Assembly (NCBI RefSeq): GCF_030373225.1
Contig: NZ_JAUCZG010000006.1
Span: 87,159 to 151,158 of the forward strand
Direction: 5' to 3'
DNA length: 64,000 nt
From: Hydrogenophaga sp.
GTDB taxonomy: Bacteria > Pseudomonadota > Gammaproteobacteria > Burkholderiales > Burkholderiaceae_C
The notes under the pieces were generated by a model that saw only the letters and a program-made list of their open reading frames with translations, was not told the DNA's origin and searched no databases. Both the position numbers and the translations under genes were made by a program. Of this stretch, positions 1-10,413 are shown one piece after another. Every line of letters starts with the position of its first letter. Position 1 is the first letter of the stretch.

Positions 1-556
1 GCACCGGGTGTCCGGCCCGGGTCTGGCAGAACGTCCAGTGTTCGCCGCTGGTGTAGCTGGAAGCCGTCACGCCCAGCGCGTGGATCACATGCTGTTCCAG
101 CGCCCGCTCCAGCCCCTGAAGGTTGATCGCGCGGTGCAGCGTGTCCACCAGCGGCAGCGTGTCGAGCAGGGCGCGGTGGCGCCGCACCTGTCGCGCCAGC
201 GTCCAGCCCGCCGCCAGCCGGTTGGCACGCACCCAACCGGGGGCTTGCAACCGGTACACATGATCCGAGCGCAGACCCGTCCAGAACCTGGCCAGTTGCG
301 GCAAGGCGGCCAGGCCTTGTTCCGCCACGCTGGCGAGATAGGCCGCGTTGAGGGCGCCGGCCGAGGTGCCGAACAACCATTGAAACGGGAAGGCCCGGCT
401 GCCGGCCGGCTGCATGGTCGCCATCGCCTTGAGCACGCCGGCCTGGTAGGCGGTGCGCGCGCCGCCGCCCATCAGCACCAGTGCGCAGGCGTCGGGCGTC
501 ACCGCCTGTGAAGTGGGCGTCAGCACGTTGTGGGTGATGAGGGTGTCGAGAGACAT
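1..556 (-). CDS. Patatin-like phospholipase (3' end beyond the window)
   Basis: Read on the reverse strand from the ATG at 556; the ORF track missed it because it runs off the left edge. The 185 visible residues carry the patatin oxyanion motif GGGAR at about residues 30-34, followed by AYQAGVL, and the nucleophile elbow GTSAG at 63-67 (Ser65). The family is made of Ser-Asp dyad lipid acyl hydrolases; the catalytic Asp motif would lie in the missing C-terminal part. There is no signal peptide, so it is probably cytoplasmic or membrane-peripheral. It is transcribed away from hpf, with about 265 bases between them. The plus-strand ORF 8..511 is its shadow. The substrate is unknown. Confidence 0.85.
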   Translation of the reverse strand, partial: MSLDTLITHNVLTPTSQAVTPDACALVLMGGGARTAYQAGVLKAMATMQPAGSRAFPFQWLFGTSAGALNAAYLASVAEQGLAALPQLARFWTGLRSDHVYRLQAPGWVRANRLAAGWTLARQVRRHRALLDTLPLVDTLHRAINLQGLERALEQHVIHALGVTASSYTSGEHWTFCQTRAGHPV

Positions 557-822
557 GGGCGCTTCTGATCCGGGAAAGGGCACATCCTGCGGGGGGCGGT
601 CACCAGCTGCACAGCATAGGCGATGCGATCCTGCGCTGCAGCATCCTTGCGCCACACGCCTCACAAGGGTGCCATCCCGGACCGATCGCACGCATTGTTG
701 CCCTTGCCGACTTGCGCCGCATGGCTTTCGTGGGCATAGTGGGATCAAGACATCCCAGTGGCCGTCGGGAGGTCTCGCCCCAGGCGGCTTGTCTCAACCC
801 GGAGCAATATGGAGGCTCTTTC

Positions 823-1152
823 ATGAACCTGACGATCAGCGGTCACCACCTCGAGGTCACACCCGCCCTGCGCGGTTACGTCACCAGCAAACTTGAACGC
901 ATATCCCGACACTTCGACCAGGTGGTCGACATGAAGGTGCTGCTGACGGTGGACAACCTGAAGGAAAAGGACCTGCGACAAAAAGCGGAGTGCAACATCC
1001 ACGTCAAGGGGCGCGACCTGTTCGCTGAAAGTGCCCACGCCGATCTCTACGCTGCGGTGGACGAGCTGGCCGACAAGCTGGACCGGCAGGTATTGCGGTA
1101 CAAGGACAAGACGCAAGACCATCACCACGACTCGGTCAAGCGTTTGATGTGA
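823..1152 (+). CDS. hpf: Ribosome hibernation promoting factor (HPF/RaiA family)
   Basis: The product is 109 aa and begins [17 protein letters not shown], the usual start of short HPF proteins, which bind the small ribosomal subunit and promote inactive ribosome dimers in stationary phase. The track start at 712 is too early: the ATG at 823 has a GGAGG site eight bases upstream and gives the family length. The His-rich C-terminus ([11 protein letters not shown]) is typical of proteobacterial short forms. In many betaproteobacteria it lies beside rpoN and ptsN. Here ptsN follows, but rpoN is not directly upstream. A good terminator separates it from ptsN. Confidence 0.93.
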   Translation: MNLTISGHHLEVTPALRGYVTSKLERISRHFDQVVDMKVLLTVDNLKEKDLRQKAECNIHVKGRDLFAESAHADLYAAVDELADKLDRQVLRYKDKTQDHHHDSVKRLM

Positions 1153-1204
1153 CGCATGTCACGGGTGAAAGCCCGTGGGCCGAAAGCCTATGCTGCGCTG
1201 CAGC

Positions 1205-1235
1205 AAGCCGCTTGGAATGTCAAGCGGCTTTTTTG
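1205..1235 (+). terminator. Rho-independent terminator after hpf
   Basis: A perfect 10-bp stem AAGCCGCTTG / CAAGCGGCTT with loop GAATGT runs directly into a T-tract. It lies about 50 bases after the hpf stop and should end the hpf transcript before ptsN. Confidence 0.85.
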
Positions 1236-1295
1236 TGCCATCAGTCTAGCCATCCCCGCTCAACTGGTCATAATTTGCGGTCCTAGAGGGCTCAC

Positions 1296-1766
1296 ATGAA
1301 CCGACTATCTGCCATATTGCCCGCCGCGCAAGTGCTCGTCAGCGTTGACGCAACGAGCAAGAAACGCGCTTTCGAAGAAGCTGGGCTGCTGTTCGAGACC
1401 CTGCACGGACTCAACCGGGCACTCATCACCGACAGCTTGTTCGCCCGTGAACGCCTGGGCTCGACCGGGCTGGGTCACGGTGTGGCCATTCCCCACGGAC
1501 GCATCAAGGGTCTGAAGCAGCCCCTGGCCGCCGTGTTCCAGCTGGCCAGTCCGATCGGCTTCGATGCACCGGACGAGTTGCCGGTGCAATTGATGATCTT
1601 TCTGCTGGTTCCCGAGGCCGCCACACAGAAACACCTTGAAATCCTCTCCGAGATCGCCGAGTTGTTGAGCGACAGCGGTCTGCGCGAGCAGATGAAGGCA
1701 TCGGTCGATGCCGCAGCGCTCCACAAGCAGATCACGTCCTGGCAGTCGGCCCACGCCGCCGCCTGA
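1296..1766 (+). CDS. ptsN: PTS IIA-like nitrogen-regulatory protein
   Basis: The product is 156 aa, one PTS EIIA type-2 domain (IIA-Ntr). The phospho-acceptor histidine is in the motif GVAIPHGR (about residues 62-69). In proteobacteria, PtsN receives phosphate from the PtsP-NPr chain and regulates potassium transport, nitrogen and carbon balance through its phosphorylation state rather than transporting sugar. It lies between hpf and hprK, the standard order for beta- and gammaproteobacteria. A cytoplasmic protein. The start ATG at 1296 fits the family alignment. Confidence 0.93.
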   Translation: MNRLSAILPAAQVLVSVDATSKKRAFEEAGLLFETLHGLNRALITDSLFARERLGSTGLGHGVAIPHGRIKGLKQPLAAVFQLASPIGFDAPDELPVQLMIFLLVPEAATQKHLEILSEIAELLSDSGLREQMKASVDAAALHKQITSWQSAHAAA

Positions 1767-1773
1767 GGTTGTT

Positions 1774-1830
1774 GGCCCCCACACGCCACCGCTGCGCGGG
1801 TCGTATCCCAACGGGGGTGGCGGTCCCGCC
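1774..1830. repeat. Diverged copy of GC-rich dispersed repeat (family 2)
   Basis: This gap sequence shares its core with the repeats at 34633, 37564 and 40103: GCCCCCAC...CCGCTGCGCGGGTC followed by an opposing C-run/G-run. It is the most diverged of the four copies. It sits in the ptsN-hprK gap. The following 40 bases hold a short direct repeat (GGCAAATTGGTGGCAAAT) and no gene. Confidence 0.5.
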
Positions 1831-1887
1831 GATGGCAAATTGGTGGCAAATCGACCGCCCCCCCGTTGCACAGCGGAGTGAACGCGC

Positions 1888-2838
1888 TTGAAGCCCACCG
1901 TTGTCAGTGCCGATGTCCTGTTCGAGGACCACCGGGAGGCCTTGAAGTGGCAATGGATCGCCGGGCTCGGTGCATCCGAGCGGCGCTTCGACGAGGTCGC
2001 GATCCGAGCGGCCCGATCAGGCGCCGATCTGGTCGGCTACCTCAACTACATCCACCCCTACCGGGTGCAGGTGTTCGGCGAGCGTGAGGTGGCCTACCTC
2101 ACCAGCAAGGACCAGGAAGACAACAAACGCCGGGTGGCGCGCATCGTCACCCTCGAGCCCCCGGTGCTGGTGGTGGCCGATGGCCAGACAGCACCCGATG
2201 CGCTCACCGCCATGTGCGAACGCGCGCAGATTCCGATGTTCTCCACGCACGAGTCGGCGGCCTTCGTCATCGATGTGCTGCGTGCCTACCTGTCGCGCCA
2301 TTTTGCCGACCGTGCCTCCATGCACGGCGTGTTCATGGACATCCTCGGCATGGGCGTGATGATCACCGGTGAGTCGGGGCTGGGCAAGAGCGAACTCGGA
2401 CTGGAACTCATCTCGCGCGGTCATGGCCTGGTGGCCGATGATGCGGTGGACCTCTACCGCATCAACCAGACCAGCATCGAGGGACGCTGCCCCGAGCTGC
2501 TGCAGAACCTGCTGGAGGTGCGTGGCATCGGCTTGCTCGACATCAAGGCCATCTTTGGCGAGACGGCGGTGCGCCGCAAGATGCGGCTGTCGCTGATCGT
2601 GCACCTGGTGCGGCGCGAGACCCTGGAGCGCGACTATGAGCGCATGCCCCACGAGCCGCTCTACCAGGACGTGCTCGGCGTGCCGGTGCGCAAGGCGGTG
2701 ATCCAGGTGGTCGCCGGCCGCAACATCGCGGTGCTGGTCGAGGCCGCCGTGCGAAACACCATCCTGCAGCTGCGCGGCATCGACACCTATCAGGAGTTCG
2801 TTTCGCGCCATCGCGCGGCGATGTCGCGCCCGGAGTAG
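1888..2838 (+). CDS. hprK: HPr kinase/phosphorylase
   Basis: The product is 316 aa. A P-loop GESGLGKS (about residues 161-168) follows the HPrK N-terminal domain, and the C-terminal half has the family's [15 protein letters not shown] segment. In Gram-positives it phosphorylates Ser46 of HPr. In betaproteobacteria it works with the nitrogen-PTS and is usually encoded next to ptsN, as here. The start is a TTG at 1888 with GGAG about ten bases upstream; no in-frame ATG nearby fits the N-terminus [15 protein letters not shown]. The stop is four bases from the convergent fur stop. Confidence 0.93.
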   Translation: MKPTVVSADVLFEDHREALKWQWIAGLGASERRFDEVAIRAARSGADLVGYLNYIHPYRVQVFGEREVAYLTSKDQEDNKRRVARIVTLEPPVLVVADGQTAPDALTAMCERAQIPMFSTHESAAFVIDVLRAYLSRHFADRASMHGVFMDILGMGVMITGESGLGKSELGLELISRGHGLVADDAVDLYRINQTSIEGRCPELLQNLLEVRGIGLLDIKAIFGETAVRRKMRLSLIVHLVRRETLERDYERMPHEPLYQDVLGVPVRKAVIQVVAGRNIAVLVEAAVRNTILQLRGIDTYQEFVSRHRAAMSRPE

Positions 2839-2842
2839 GGCG

Positions 2843-3283
2843 TCAGCTCCGCGCCGTCCGGCCTCTGTGGGGGCAGTCGGTCTTGGTGCAGTTGGCGTAG
2901 AGCGAAAGCGCATGCTCCTGCAGCAGGAAACCCCGTGTTTTGGCCACCATCTGCTGGCGCTTCTCGATTTCGGCGTCAAAGAATTCCTCCACGCGCCCGC
3001 AGTCCAGGCACACGAGGTGGTCGTGGTGCTGACCTTCGTTCAGTTCATACACCGCCTTGCCCGATTCGAAGTTGCTGCGCGTGAGCAGCCCGGCCTGTTC
3101 GAACTGCATCAGGACGCGGTAGACCGTGGCCAGTCCGATGTCGGAGCGTTCTTCGAGCAGGACGCGGAACACGTCTTCGGCCGTCATGTGACGCTGTTTG
3201 GCGTTCTGGAACACCTCGAGGATCTTCAGTCGCGGCAACGTGGCCTTCAGGCCTGTGCTTTTGAGCTCTTCGATGTTGGTCAT
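2843..3283 (-). CDS. fur: Ferric uptake regulator
   Basis: The product is 146 aa. An N-terminal winged helix ([13 protein letters not shown] ... [20 protein letters not shown]) is followed by the metal-binding dimerisation domain with [11 protein letters not shown] (about residues 86-96) and C-terminal cysteines (CTKTDCPH). Fur represses iron-uptake genes when loaded with Fe2+. It is divergent from bamE, an arrangement shared by many beta- and gammaproteobacteria, and convergent with hprK. The ExbB/ExbD pair downstream of bamE is the kind of iron-import energiser Fur often controls; that link here is inference. Confidence 0.95.
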   Translation of the reverse strand: MTNIEELKSTGLKATLPRLKILEVFQNAKQRHMTAEDVFRVLLEERSDIGLATVYRVLMQFEQAGLLTRSNFESGKAVYELNEGQHHDHLVCLDCGRVEEFFDAEIEKRQQMVAKTRGFLLQEHALSLYANCTKTDCPHRGRTARS

Positions 3284-3322
3284 GGCGTTGCGCGCTGGGC
3301 GTGGGTTCGGGCGTCGGGATCT

Positions 3323-3353
3323 TTGCGGTGCCTTCGAGCCCCAAGACTACAAT
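3323..3353 (+). promoter_or_regulatory. Possible promoter in the fur/bamE divergent gap
   Basis: TTGCGG (3323) and TACAAT (3348) are spaced 19 bases apart, reading toward bamE. The -10 is good, but the -35 is weak and the spacing long. The AT-rich stretch just after it (ATGAAAGCATCATATCG) could hold a Fur-type operator, though no clean 19-bp Fur box is visible. Confidence 0.35.
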
Positions 3354-3441
3354 GAAAGCATCATATCGTCAGCGTCTGGCGCACGCTGCATTTTTGCCCC
3401 GGCAACGCGTGCGCGCGCGCCCCCTTCCACGGTTCGACCCC

Positions 3442-4041
3442 ATGCACTTCCCATCACCCGCTTGCGCTTCTCCGACGCCGCAGGGTCGGCCCATTCGCCG
3501 CTCGGTTGTCCTGCTCTGTGCCCTGAGTTCGCTGGTCGCGATCTCGGCCTGCTCCAGCGTCACCAGCCGCCTGCCCGGCATCACCAGCCTGGTCACGCCG
3601 TACAAGATCGACATCCTTCAAGGCAACGTGGTCACGCGCGAGCAGGCCGCTGTGCTGCAGCCCGGCATGACCCGCGAACAGGTGCGTGACATCCTGGGTT
3701 CGCCGCTGCTGGCCAGCGTGTTCCACGCCGACCGCTGGGACTACGTCTTCACCTTCCGCCGTCAGGGCCAGACACCGCAGCAGCGCCGCCTGACCATCTT
3801 CTTCAAGGCGAATGCGCTCGAGAGATTCGAGGCCGACGAGCTGCCCAGCGAGGCGGAATTCGTGGCCTCGCTCGACGCCGGTCGCAAGTTCGGCAAGGTG
3901 CCGCCGCTGCAGGCCACCGAAGCCCAGCTCAAGGCCTTCGACGAGCGCAACAAGACCACCGCGCCCGCCACGCCCGCATCCCCCGCGCCGGAGCCCGCCA
4001 CCAGCTACCCACCGCTGGAGACCCCGGGGACGGCGCGATGA
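3442..4041 (+). CDS. bamE: Outer-membrane assembly lipoprotein BamE (SmpA/OmlA family)
   Basis: From the ATG at 3442 the product is 199 aa. A signal peptide ends in lipobox VAISAC (Cys37), followed by the BamE core ([27 protein letters not shown] ... WDYVF). BamE is a small lipoprotein of the Bam complex, which folds outer-membrane beta-barrels. The C-terminal Ala/Pro-rich tail (about residues 172-199) is an extension common in this group. The 47 extra residues of the track ORF overlap the fur promoter region and are rejected. It overlaps dapB by four bases (ATGA), so the two are translationally coupled. Confidence 0.92.
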   Translation: MHFPSPACASPTPQGRPIRRSVVLLCALSSLVAISACSSVTSRLPGITSLVTPYKIDILQGNVVTREQAAVLQPGMTREQVRDILGSPLLASVFHADRWDYVFTFRRQGQTPQQRRLTIFFKANALERFEADELPSEAEFVASLDAGRKFGKVPPLQATEAQLKAFDERNKTTAPATPASPAPEPATSYPPLETPGTAR

Positions 4042-4856
4042 GTGGCGCGGCCGACCTGCAACGGGTGTGTGTCGCCGGCGCCAGCGGCCGCATGGGTCAG
4101 ATGTTGGTGGAAGCCGTGCGTGCCAGTGACGACTGCCGGCTCGGTGGCGCGCTCGACATCGAAGGCAGCCCGATGCTGGGCCATGACGCGGCGGGTTTTG
4201 CCGGCCAGGCCAGCGGTGTGCTCATCACCGCCGACCTCGCCCGTGGCCTGGGCGGCAACCACGCACTGATCGATTTCACCCGCCCCGAAGGCACGCTGGC
4301 GCACCTGCGCGAATGCGTCAGGCTGGGTGTGAACGCGGTCATCGGCACCACCGGCTTCAACGATGAGCAAAAGGCCGCGATCGCCGAGGCCGCGAAGTCG
4401 GTTGCCATCGTGCTGGCGCCCAACATGAGCGTGGGCGTGAACGTCACGCTCAAGCTGCTGGAGATGGCAGCCAGGGCCATGGCCACCGGCTACGACATCG
4501 AGATCATCGAAGCGCACCACCGCCACAAGGTGGATGCTCCCAGCGGCACCGCGCTCAAGATGGGCGAGGTGATCGCCGGCGCGCTGGGTCGCGATCTCAA
4601 GGACTGCGCGGTGTATGCGCGCGAGGGCGTCACGGGCGAGCGCGATCCATCGAGCATCGGCTTTGCCACCATCCGGGGTGGCGACATCGTGGGTGACCAC
4701 ACGGTGCTGTTTGCAGGCATCGGCGAACGCATCGAGATCACACACAAGTCGAGCAGCCGTGCCACGTATGCACAGGGCAGTCTGCGCGCGGTGCGGTTCC
4801 TCAAGGGCAAGACGCACGGCCTCTACGACATGTTCGACGTTCTGGGTTTGCGCTGA
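4038..4856 (+). CDS. dapB: 4-hydroxy-tetrahydrodipicolinate reductase
   Basis: The product is 272 aa. It catalyses the NAD(P)H-dependent step of lysine/diaminopimelate synthesis. The nucleotide-binding motif GASGRMGQ is at residues 14-21, and the catalytic/substrate signature [17 protein letters not shown] lies in the middle. Length is standard. The start overlaps the bamE stop, and exbB follows ten bases after the stop, so bamE-dapB-exbB-exbD probably form one transcript. A cytoplasmic enzyme. Confidence 0.96.
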   Translation: MSGAADLQRVCVAGASGRMGQMLVEAVRASDDCRLGGALDIEGSPMLGHDAAGFAGQASGVLITADLARGLGGNHALIDFTRPEGTLAHLRECVRLGVNAVIGTTGFNDEQKAAIAEAAKSVAIVLAPNMSVGVNVTLKLLEMAARAMATGYDIEIIEAHHRHKVDAPSGTALKMGEVIAGALGRDLKDCAVYAREGVTGERDPSSIGFATIRGGDIVGDHTVLFAGIGERIEITHKSSSRATYAQGSLRAVRFLKGKTHGLYDMFDVLGLR

Positions 4857-4866
4857 AGCCGGCAAC

Positions 4867-5535
4867 ATGGGCGGCGGAGGGTCCCTCGGTCTCGTTCAGA
4901 CTTTCGCGCAGGCCGATGCGGCGGGCCGCGCGGTTGCCCTGTTGCTGCTGGCCATGTCGGTGGCCACCTGGGTCGTCATCTTGTGGAAAGGCTGGCTGCT
5001 GCGCCGCGCCGCCCGCGACCTGCAGCTGAGCACCGCCGCTTTCTGGCAGGCCGCCGATCTGGATGACGCCCAGCGCCGTCTGGGCATGTTCGACGCGCAG
5101 CAACTCGTGCGGCCGCTGCTGCAGGCTGCAACAGGCCTGTCCAGCGCCCCGATGCACACGCTGGCCGCCGCCGGTGACCGTTCCCAACAGCTCACCCGCG
5201 TGCTGCGTGAGGCCCTGCATCGTGTGTCGGACCGCCTGCAATATGGTCAGGTGCTGCTGGCCAGCGTGGGCTCCACCGCGCCGTTCGTGGGCCTCCTGGG
5301 CACCGTCTGGGGCATCTACAACGCGCTCGGCGGCATCGGGCTCGATGGTGGTTTGCGCATCGAACAGGTCGCGGGCCCGGTGGGCGAGGCCCTGGTGATG
5401 ACGGCGGCGGGTCTGGTGGTGGCGATTCCTGCGGTGCTCTCCTACAACGTGCTGGGCCGTCAGATCGCGCGCATCGAGGCCGATCTCGAGGGCTTCGCGC
5501 GCGACTTGCGCGAATGGATGGTGCATCAGCCATGA
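4867..5535 (+). CDS. exbB: MotA/TolQ/ExbB-family proton channel protein
   Basis: From the ATG at 4867 the product is 222 aa. There are three predicted membrane spans: residues ~17-37, then a pair in the C-terminal half (ASVGSTAPFVGLLGTVWGIYNAL and the span around VMTAAGLVVAIPAVL), a layout typical of ExbB/TolQ. With the next gene it should form the inner-membrane motor that uses proton-motive force to energise TonB- or TolA-dependent outer-membrane processes. It could be either ExbB or TolQ; no tolA, tolB, pal or tonB is nearby, so the specific partner is undecided. The stop overlaps the next start (ATGA). Confidence 0.88.
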   Translation: MGGGGSLGLVQTFAQADAAGRAVALLLLAMSVATWVVILWKGWLLRRAARDLQLSTAAFWQAADLDDAQRRLGMFDAQQLVRPLLQAATGLSSAPMHTLAAAGDRSQQLTRVLREALHRVSDRLQYGQVLLASVGSTAPFVGLLGTVWGIYNALGGIGLDGGLRIEQVAGPVGEALVMTAAGLVVAIPAVLSYNVLGRQIARIEADLEGFARDLREWMVHQP

Positions 5536-5963
5536 GTTTCGGCAGGCTGGAGAGGCGGGCGGGCCACAAACCCATGAGCGAGATCAACGTCACGCCGCTG
5601 GTCGACGTGATGCTGGTGTTGCTGGTGATCTTCATCATCGCAGCACCCTTCATGGCCGACCGGCTGGCCCTGCGGCTGCCCAAGGCCGAGCTGCCGAAGG
5701 CGGCCACGATCGCCGAGTCCGGGCCCTTCGTGTCGCTGGCCATCGACAGCCAGGGGCGCGTGCAGTGGGACGGACAGGTCGTGGACGAGTCCTTGCTGCG
5801 CCAGCGCCTGCTCGAGACCGCACAGCGCGATCCTGCCACCGAGCTGCAACTGCGCGCCGATGCCGGCCTGCCCTACGGACGCGTGGTCTCGCTGATCGGC
5901 ATGGCGCAATCGGTCGGACTCACCCGCATCGGCTTCGTGGCCGAGGCACACGCCCCGCGCTGA
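5532..5963 (+). CDS. exbD: ExbD/TolR-family biopolymer transport protein
   Basis: The product is 143 aa from the ATG at 5532, which overlaps the exbB stop. A short cytoplasmic N-terminus with the family motif MSEINVTPLVDVMLVLLVIF holds the single membrane helix and the conserved Asp (in LVDVM) that carries protons. The periplasmic domain follows. It partners the preceding ExbB. The track start at 5514 is upstream of the coupled start and less likely. Confidence 0.9.
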   Translation: MSFGRLERRAGHKPMSEINVTPLVDVMLVLLVIFIIAAPFMADRLALRLPKAELPKAATIAESGPFVSLAIDSQGRVQWDGQVVDESLLRQRLLETAQRDPATELQLRADAGLPYGRVVSLIGMAQSVGLTRIGFVAEAHAPR

Positions 5964-6073
5964 TTGCCTGAGACGGCGGGCAGCGCGCGGCCCAAGGCCT
6001 AAAATCCGCCATTCCCCCGCGCCGTGGCGCAGCTTCTCACCTCACCGTCGCCGGCTGGTCCGGACCCTGGTTC

Positions 6074-8785
6074 ATGCAAGAAAAATACGCCCACAAGGAA
6101 GTTGAGCGCGCTGCGCACGCCCACTGGAACGCCACCGACGCCTACCGCGTGACGGAAGACGCAGGCAAGAAGAAGTTTTACGCCTGTTCCATGCTGCCCT
6201 ACCCCAGCGGCAAGCTGCACATGGGCCATGTGCGCAACTACACCATCAACGACATGCTCACGCGCCACCTGCGCATGAAGGGCTTCAACGTGCTCATGCC
6301 CATGGGCTGGGACGCGTTCGGCCTGCCCGCCGAGAACGCTGCATTGAAGAACGGTGTGCCGCCGGCGAAGTGGACGCATGAAAACATCGCCTACATGAAG
6401 CAGCAGATGCAGGCCATGGGCCTGGCGATCGACTGGTCGCGCGAAGTGGCCACCTGCGACCCGACTTACTACAAATGGAACCAGTGGCTGTTCCTGAAGA
6501 TGCTGGAGAAGGGCATCGCCTACCGCAAGACGCAGGTCGTCAACTGGGACCCGGTGGACCAGACGGTGCTGGCCAACGAGCAGGTGATCGACGGCAAGGG
6601 CTGGCGCACCGGTGCGCTGGTCGAGAAGCGCGAGATCCCGGGCTATTACCTCAACATCACGGCGTACGCCGAAGAGCTGCTCGACCACGTGCAGATCGGC
6701 AACCCCAAGGCCACGCTCAACGGCTGGCCCGACAAGGTGCGTCTGATGCAGGAGAACTGGATCGGCAAGAGCGAGGGCGTGCGCTTTGCGTTCCCGCACG
6801 ACATCAAGGGCCACGACGGTGCCTTGATCGGCGAAGGAAAGATGTACGTGTTCACCACGCGCGCCGACACCATCATGGGCGTGACCTTCTGCGCCGTGGC
6901 GCCCGAGCACCCGCTGGCCTCGCACGCCGCCTCGAACAACCCGGCGCTGGCCGCCTTCATTGAAGAGTGCAAGACCGGTGGCACGACCGAAGCCGAACTC
7001 GCCACGCAGGAAAAGAAGGGCATGGCCACGGGTCTTTCCGTGACGCACCCCTTGACCGGTGAGGCGGTGGCCGTGTGGGTGGGCAACTACGTGCTGATGA
7101 GCTACGGCGACGGCGCCGTGATGGGTGTGCCCGCGCACGACGAGCGGGACTTTGCGTTCGCGAAGAAGTACGACCTGAAGATCCAGCCCGTGGTGGCGGT
7201 CCAGGGCGAGACTTTCAGCCTGGACGCCTGGGCCGACTGGTACGGCGACAAGCAGCGCGCGGTGTGTGTCCATTCCGGTGACCTGGACGGCCTGCCGTAC
7301 AAGGCGGCGGTCGACGCGGTGGCCAGCCAGCTCGCGGCCAGGGGCCTGGGCGAGAAGAAGACCACCTTCCGCCTGCGCGACTGGGGCGTGAGCCGCCAGC
7401 GCTACTGGGGCACGCCCATTCCCATCATCCACTGCAGCGAACACGGCGCGGTGCCCGTGCCCGAGAAAGACCTGCCGGTGGTGCTGCCGCAAGACTGCAT
7501 TCCCGATGGCTCGGGCAACCCGCTGCACAAACACGAGGGTTTTCACGCGGGCGTGGTGTGCCCGGTGTGCGGCCAGCCCGCGCGCCGCGAGACCGACACC
7601 ATGGACACCTTCGTGGATTCGTCCTGGTACTTCATGCGCTATTGCGATCCGGACAACGCCGAGCACATGGTGGCCGAGGGCGCCGACTACTGGATGCGGG
7701 ACCAGCATGCCGCGACCGGCGGCAGCGGCATGGACCAGTACATCGGTGGCATCGAACACGCCATCCTGCACCTGCTCTACGCGCGTTTCTGGACCAAGGT
7801 CATGCGCGACATGGGGCTGGTGAAGATCGACGAGCCCTTCACGCACCTGCTCACCCAGGGCATGGTGCTCAACCACCTCTACAGCCGGCGCACCGCCAAG
7901 GGCGGCAAGGATTACTTCTGGCCGCACGACGTGGAGACCGTGTTCGACGAAGCCGGCAAGGTCGTGGGGGCGAAGCTGAAGAACCCGGCCACCAGCGGCG
8001 ACGGTTTGCTGCCCGTGGGCACGCCCATCGACTACGAGGGCGTGGGCACCATGTCCAAGTCGAAGAACAACGGCGTGGACCCGCAGGACCTGATCGAGAA
8101 GTACGGCGCCGACACCGCGCGCCTCTACACCATGTTCACCGCTCCGCCCGAGGCCACGCTGGAGTGGAACGACGCGGCGGTGGAGGGCAGCTACCGTTTT
8201 CTGCGCCGGGTGTGGGCTTTCGGTCTGAAGCTCTCGGCCACCCCTGGCCTGGGCGCGCTGGCCGCCGGCGTGTCGAAGCAACCGCTGTCCAAGGGGGCGA
8301 AGGCGCTCCGTCTGGAGCTGCACACCGTGCTCAAGCAGGTGGACTACGACTACCAGCGCATGCAATACAACACCGTGGTCTCCGGAGCGATGAAGATGCT
8401 CAACGCGCTGGAAGACTTCAAAGGCGATGCCGGCTCGGGCGACAACGCGGCGCTGAGCGAGGGCTTCGGCATCCTGCTGCGCTGCATCTACCCCGCCACG
8501 CCGCACATCGCCCACACGCTGTGGAGCGAGCTGGGCTATGCCGGCGAGCTGCTCGATGCGCCGTGGCCGGAGCCCGACGAGGCCGCTTTGCAGCGCGACG
8601 AGATCGAACTCGTGCTGCAGATCAACGGCAAGCTGCGTGGCAGCCTGCTGGTGCCGGCCCAGGCCGACAAGGCCGCCATCGAAGCGGCCGCGCTGTCCAG
8701 CGAGGCCTTCATCAGGCAGGCCGCGGGTGCAGCGCCGAAAAAGGTGGTGGTCGTGCCGGGCCGCCTGGTCAACGTCGTCCTTTGA
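6074..8785 (+). CDS. leuS: Leucyl-tRNA synthetase
   Basis: The product is 903 aa, a class Ia synthetase charging tRNA-Leu. The HIGH-type motif is KLHMGHVRN (about residues 48-56). The central CP1 editing domain contains [15 protein letters not shown], and the KMSKS-type motif is [12 protein letters not shown] (about 659-670). A Zn-type cysteine pair ([10 protein letters not shown]) lies in the middle. The long minus-strand ORF 5999..8848 is a compositional shadow. It is followed by lptE and holA in the order usual for Burkholderiales. Confidence 0.98.
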   Translation: MQEKYAHKEVERAAHAHWNATDAYRVTEDAGKKKFYACSMLPYPSGKLHMGHVRNYTINDMLTRHLRMKGFNVLMPMGWDAFGLPAENAALKNGVPPAKWTHENIAYMKQQMQAMGLAIDWSREVATCDPTYYKWNQWLFLKMLEKGIAYRKTQVVNWDPVDQTVLANEQVIDGKGWRTGALVEKREIPGYYLNITAYAEELLDHVQIGNPKATLNGWPDKVRLMQENWIGKSEGVRFAFPHDIKGHDGALIGEGKMYVFTTRADTIMGVTFCAVAPEHPLASHAASNNPALAAFIEECKTGGTTEAELATQEKKGMATGLSVTHPLTGEAVAVWVGNYVLMSYGDGAVMGVPAHDERDFAFAKKYDLKIQPVVAVQGETFSLDAWADWYGDKQRAVCVHSGDLDGLPYKAAVDAVASQLAARGLGEKKTTFRLRDWGVSRQRYWGTPIPIIHCSEHGAVPVPEKDLPVVLPQDCIPDGSGNPLHKHEGFHAGVVCPVCGQPARRETDTMDTFVDSSWYFMRYCDPDNAEHMVAEGADYWMRDQHAATGGSGMDQYIGGIEHAILHLLYARFWTKVMRDMGLVKIDEPFTHLLTQGMVLNHLYSRRTAKGGKDYFWPHDVETVFDEAGKVVGAKLKNPATSGDGLLPVGTPIDYEGVGTMSKSKNNGVDPQDLIEKYGADTARLYTMFTAPPEATLEWNDAAVEGSYRFLRRVWAFGLKLSATPGLGALAAGVSKQPLSKGAKALRLELHTVLKQVDYDYQRMQYNTVVSGAMKMLNALEDFKGDAGSGDNAALSEGFGILLRCIYPATPHIAHTLWSELGYAGELLDAPWPEPDEAALQRDEIELVLQINGKLRGSLLVPAQADKAAIEAAALSSEAFIRQAAGAAPKKVVVVPGRLVNVVL

Positions 8786-8795
8786 AAGTCTGCGC

Positions 8796-9338
8796 ATGAC
8801 GAACCCACGCCACGAGCACCCGCGCCGACGCACCTGGCTGCAACTCACGCTCGCTGCGACCGCGCTGGGCCTGTCGGGCTGTGGCTTCGCGCTGCGTCAG
8901 GCGCCCACGTTTGCTTTCGGCACGCTGCGCCTGCAAGGCATGGAGGGCACGCAGGTCAGCCGGGAGCTGCGCGAGGCGCTGCAGGCCAACGGCGTGCGCG
9001 TGCTCACATCGGCCACGCCGGCCACGGGCCCGGGTGCCCAGGTCGCGCAGGCGGTCCTCACCGTGCTGGTCGACCAGCGCGAGCGGGTGGTGGTGGGCCA
9101 GACGGCCGCGGGCCAGGTGCGCGAGCTGCAGCTGCGCACCCGTTTCGTGTTCCGCCTGCGCACCCCCGCCGACAAGATCCTGATCGACGACACCGAGCTG
9201 CTGCTCGAGCGCGACATCAGCTTCAACGAAACCCAGGTGCTCGCGAAGGACGCCGAAGAGGCGATGCTCTTTCGCGACATGCGTGGTGACGTCGTGCAGC
9301 AGGTGATCCGCCGCCTGGCGGCGGTGAAATCCCTCTGA
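8796..9338 (+). CDS. lptE: LPS-assembly lipoprotein LptE
   Basis: The product is 180 aa from the ATG at 8796, ten bases after leuS. The signal peptide ends in lipobox LGLSGC, followed by GFALRQ, the typical mature start of LptE. LptE plugs the LptD barrel and helps place lipopolysaccharide in the outer leaflet. The conserved C-terminal segment DDTELLLERDISFNETQVLAKDAEE matches the family. The leuS-lptE-holA order supports the call. Confidence 0.92.
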   Translation: MTNPRHEHPRRRTWLQLTLAATALGLSGCGFALRQAPTFAFGTLRLQGMEGTQVSRELREALQANGVRVLTSATPATGPGAQVAQAVLTVLVDQRERVVVGQTAAGQVRELQLRTRFVFRLRTPADKILIDDTELLLERDISFNETQVLAKDAEEAMLFRDMRGDVVQQVIRRLAAVKSL

Positions 9339-9354
9339 AGCCCGGCCCCCCGCC

Positions 9355-10413
9355 ATGCAGATTGCCGCCCCCCAGCTCGCTGCCCAGCTGCAACGCGGCC
9401 TGCGCAGCCTCTACACCCTGCACGGCGACGAGCCGCTGCTGATCCAGGAGGCGGCCGACGCCATCCGTGCGGCGGCGCGCCAGCAGGGGTGCGGCGAGCG
9501 CACGGTGCACACCGTGGCCGGCGCGCATTTCGACTGGGGCGAGGTGCTCGCCAGCGGCGGGTCGATGAGCCTGTTCTCCGACCGCCAGCTGATCGAGATC
9601 CGCATCCCGTCGGGCAAGCCCGGCAAGGACGGCTCGCAGGTGCTGCAGCAGATCGCGCAGGCGGCCGAGAACAACGACAGCACGGTCACGGTGGTGATCC
9701 TGCCGCGGCTGGACATGGCCACCCAGAAGGGGGCCTGGTTCGCAGCGCTCGACAGCTTCGGCGTGACGGTGCGTGTTGAAGCGGTGGACCGCAAGACCTT
9801 GCCGCATTGGATCGCGCAGCGCCTGCAGGCGCAGGGCCAGTGCGTGCTGGCGGGCGAGGAAGGCCAGCGCACGCTGCAGTTTTTCGCTGACCGGGTCGAG
9901 GGCAACCTGCTCGCGGCGCACCAGGAGATCCAGAAGCTCGCGCTGCTGCACCCGGCCGGCGAGCTGTCGCTCGAGCAGGTGGAGTCGGCGGTGCTCAACG
10001 TGGCGCGTTACGACGCGTTCAAGCTCGCCGAAGCCGTTCTGGGCGGGCAAGGCGTGCGGGTGCAGCGCATGCTCGACGGCCTGCAGGCCGAGGGTGAGGC
10101 GCCGGTGCTGGTGCACTGGGCGCTGTCCGAGGACATCCGCACCCTGCACCGCGTGCGCACCGCGCTCGACGCGGGCCGCCCCTTGCCCATGGCCCTGCGC
10201 GAGAACCGCGTTTGGGGCGTCAAGGAAAAGCTCATGGAGCGCGCGCTGCCCCTGCTGAGCATGGCCACGCTGACCCGCTGGCTGGACGATGCCCACACGG
10301 TCGACGGCATCGTCAAGGGTCTGAAGGCACCGGGCTGGCCGGCCGATCCGTGGCAGGCGTTGCAGCAGATGGCGATGAAGGTGGCGGGGGCTTGCGCGTT
10401 GCCTGCGCGCTGA
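9355..10413 (+). CDS. holA: DNA polymerase III delta subunit
   Basis: The product is 352 aa with the N-terminal YTLHGDEPLLIQEAADAIR motif of the clamp-loader delta subunit, which opens the beta sliding clamp. Its helical C-terminus (QALQQMAMKVAGACALPAR) is encoded on DNA that is also read antisense as the tail of the convergent sensor kinase: the two ORFs overlap by about 100 bases. In many relatives proA follows directly; here proA is about 17 kb away. Confidence 0.94.
   Translation: MQIAAPQLAAQLQRGLRSLYTLHGDEPLLIQEAADAIRAAARQQGCGERTVHTVAGAHFDWGEVLASGGSMSLFSDRQLIEIRIPSGKPGKDGSQVLQQIAQAAENNDSTVTVVILPRLDMATQKGAWFAALDSFGVTVRVEAVDRKTLPHWIAQRLQAQGQCVLAGEEGQRTLQFFADRVEGNLLAAHQEIQKLALLHPAGELSLEQVESAVLNVARYDAFKLAEAVLGGQGVRVQRMLDGLQAEGEAPVLVHWALSEDIRTLHRVRTALDAGRPLPMALRENRVWGVKEKLMERALPLLSMATLTRWLDDAHTVDGIVKGLKAPGWPADPWQALQQMAMKVAGACALPAR

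Noticed and set aside
4867-5963. ExbB/ExbD pair considered as TolQ/TolR of a Tol-Pal operon
   Set aside because: No tolA, tolB, pal or ybgC nearby; left as ExbB/ExbD-type without a firm partner.
5999-8848. 949-aa minus-strand ORF opposite leuS
   Set aside because: Shadow of an essential, fully recognisable synthetase.
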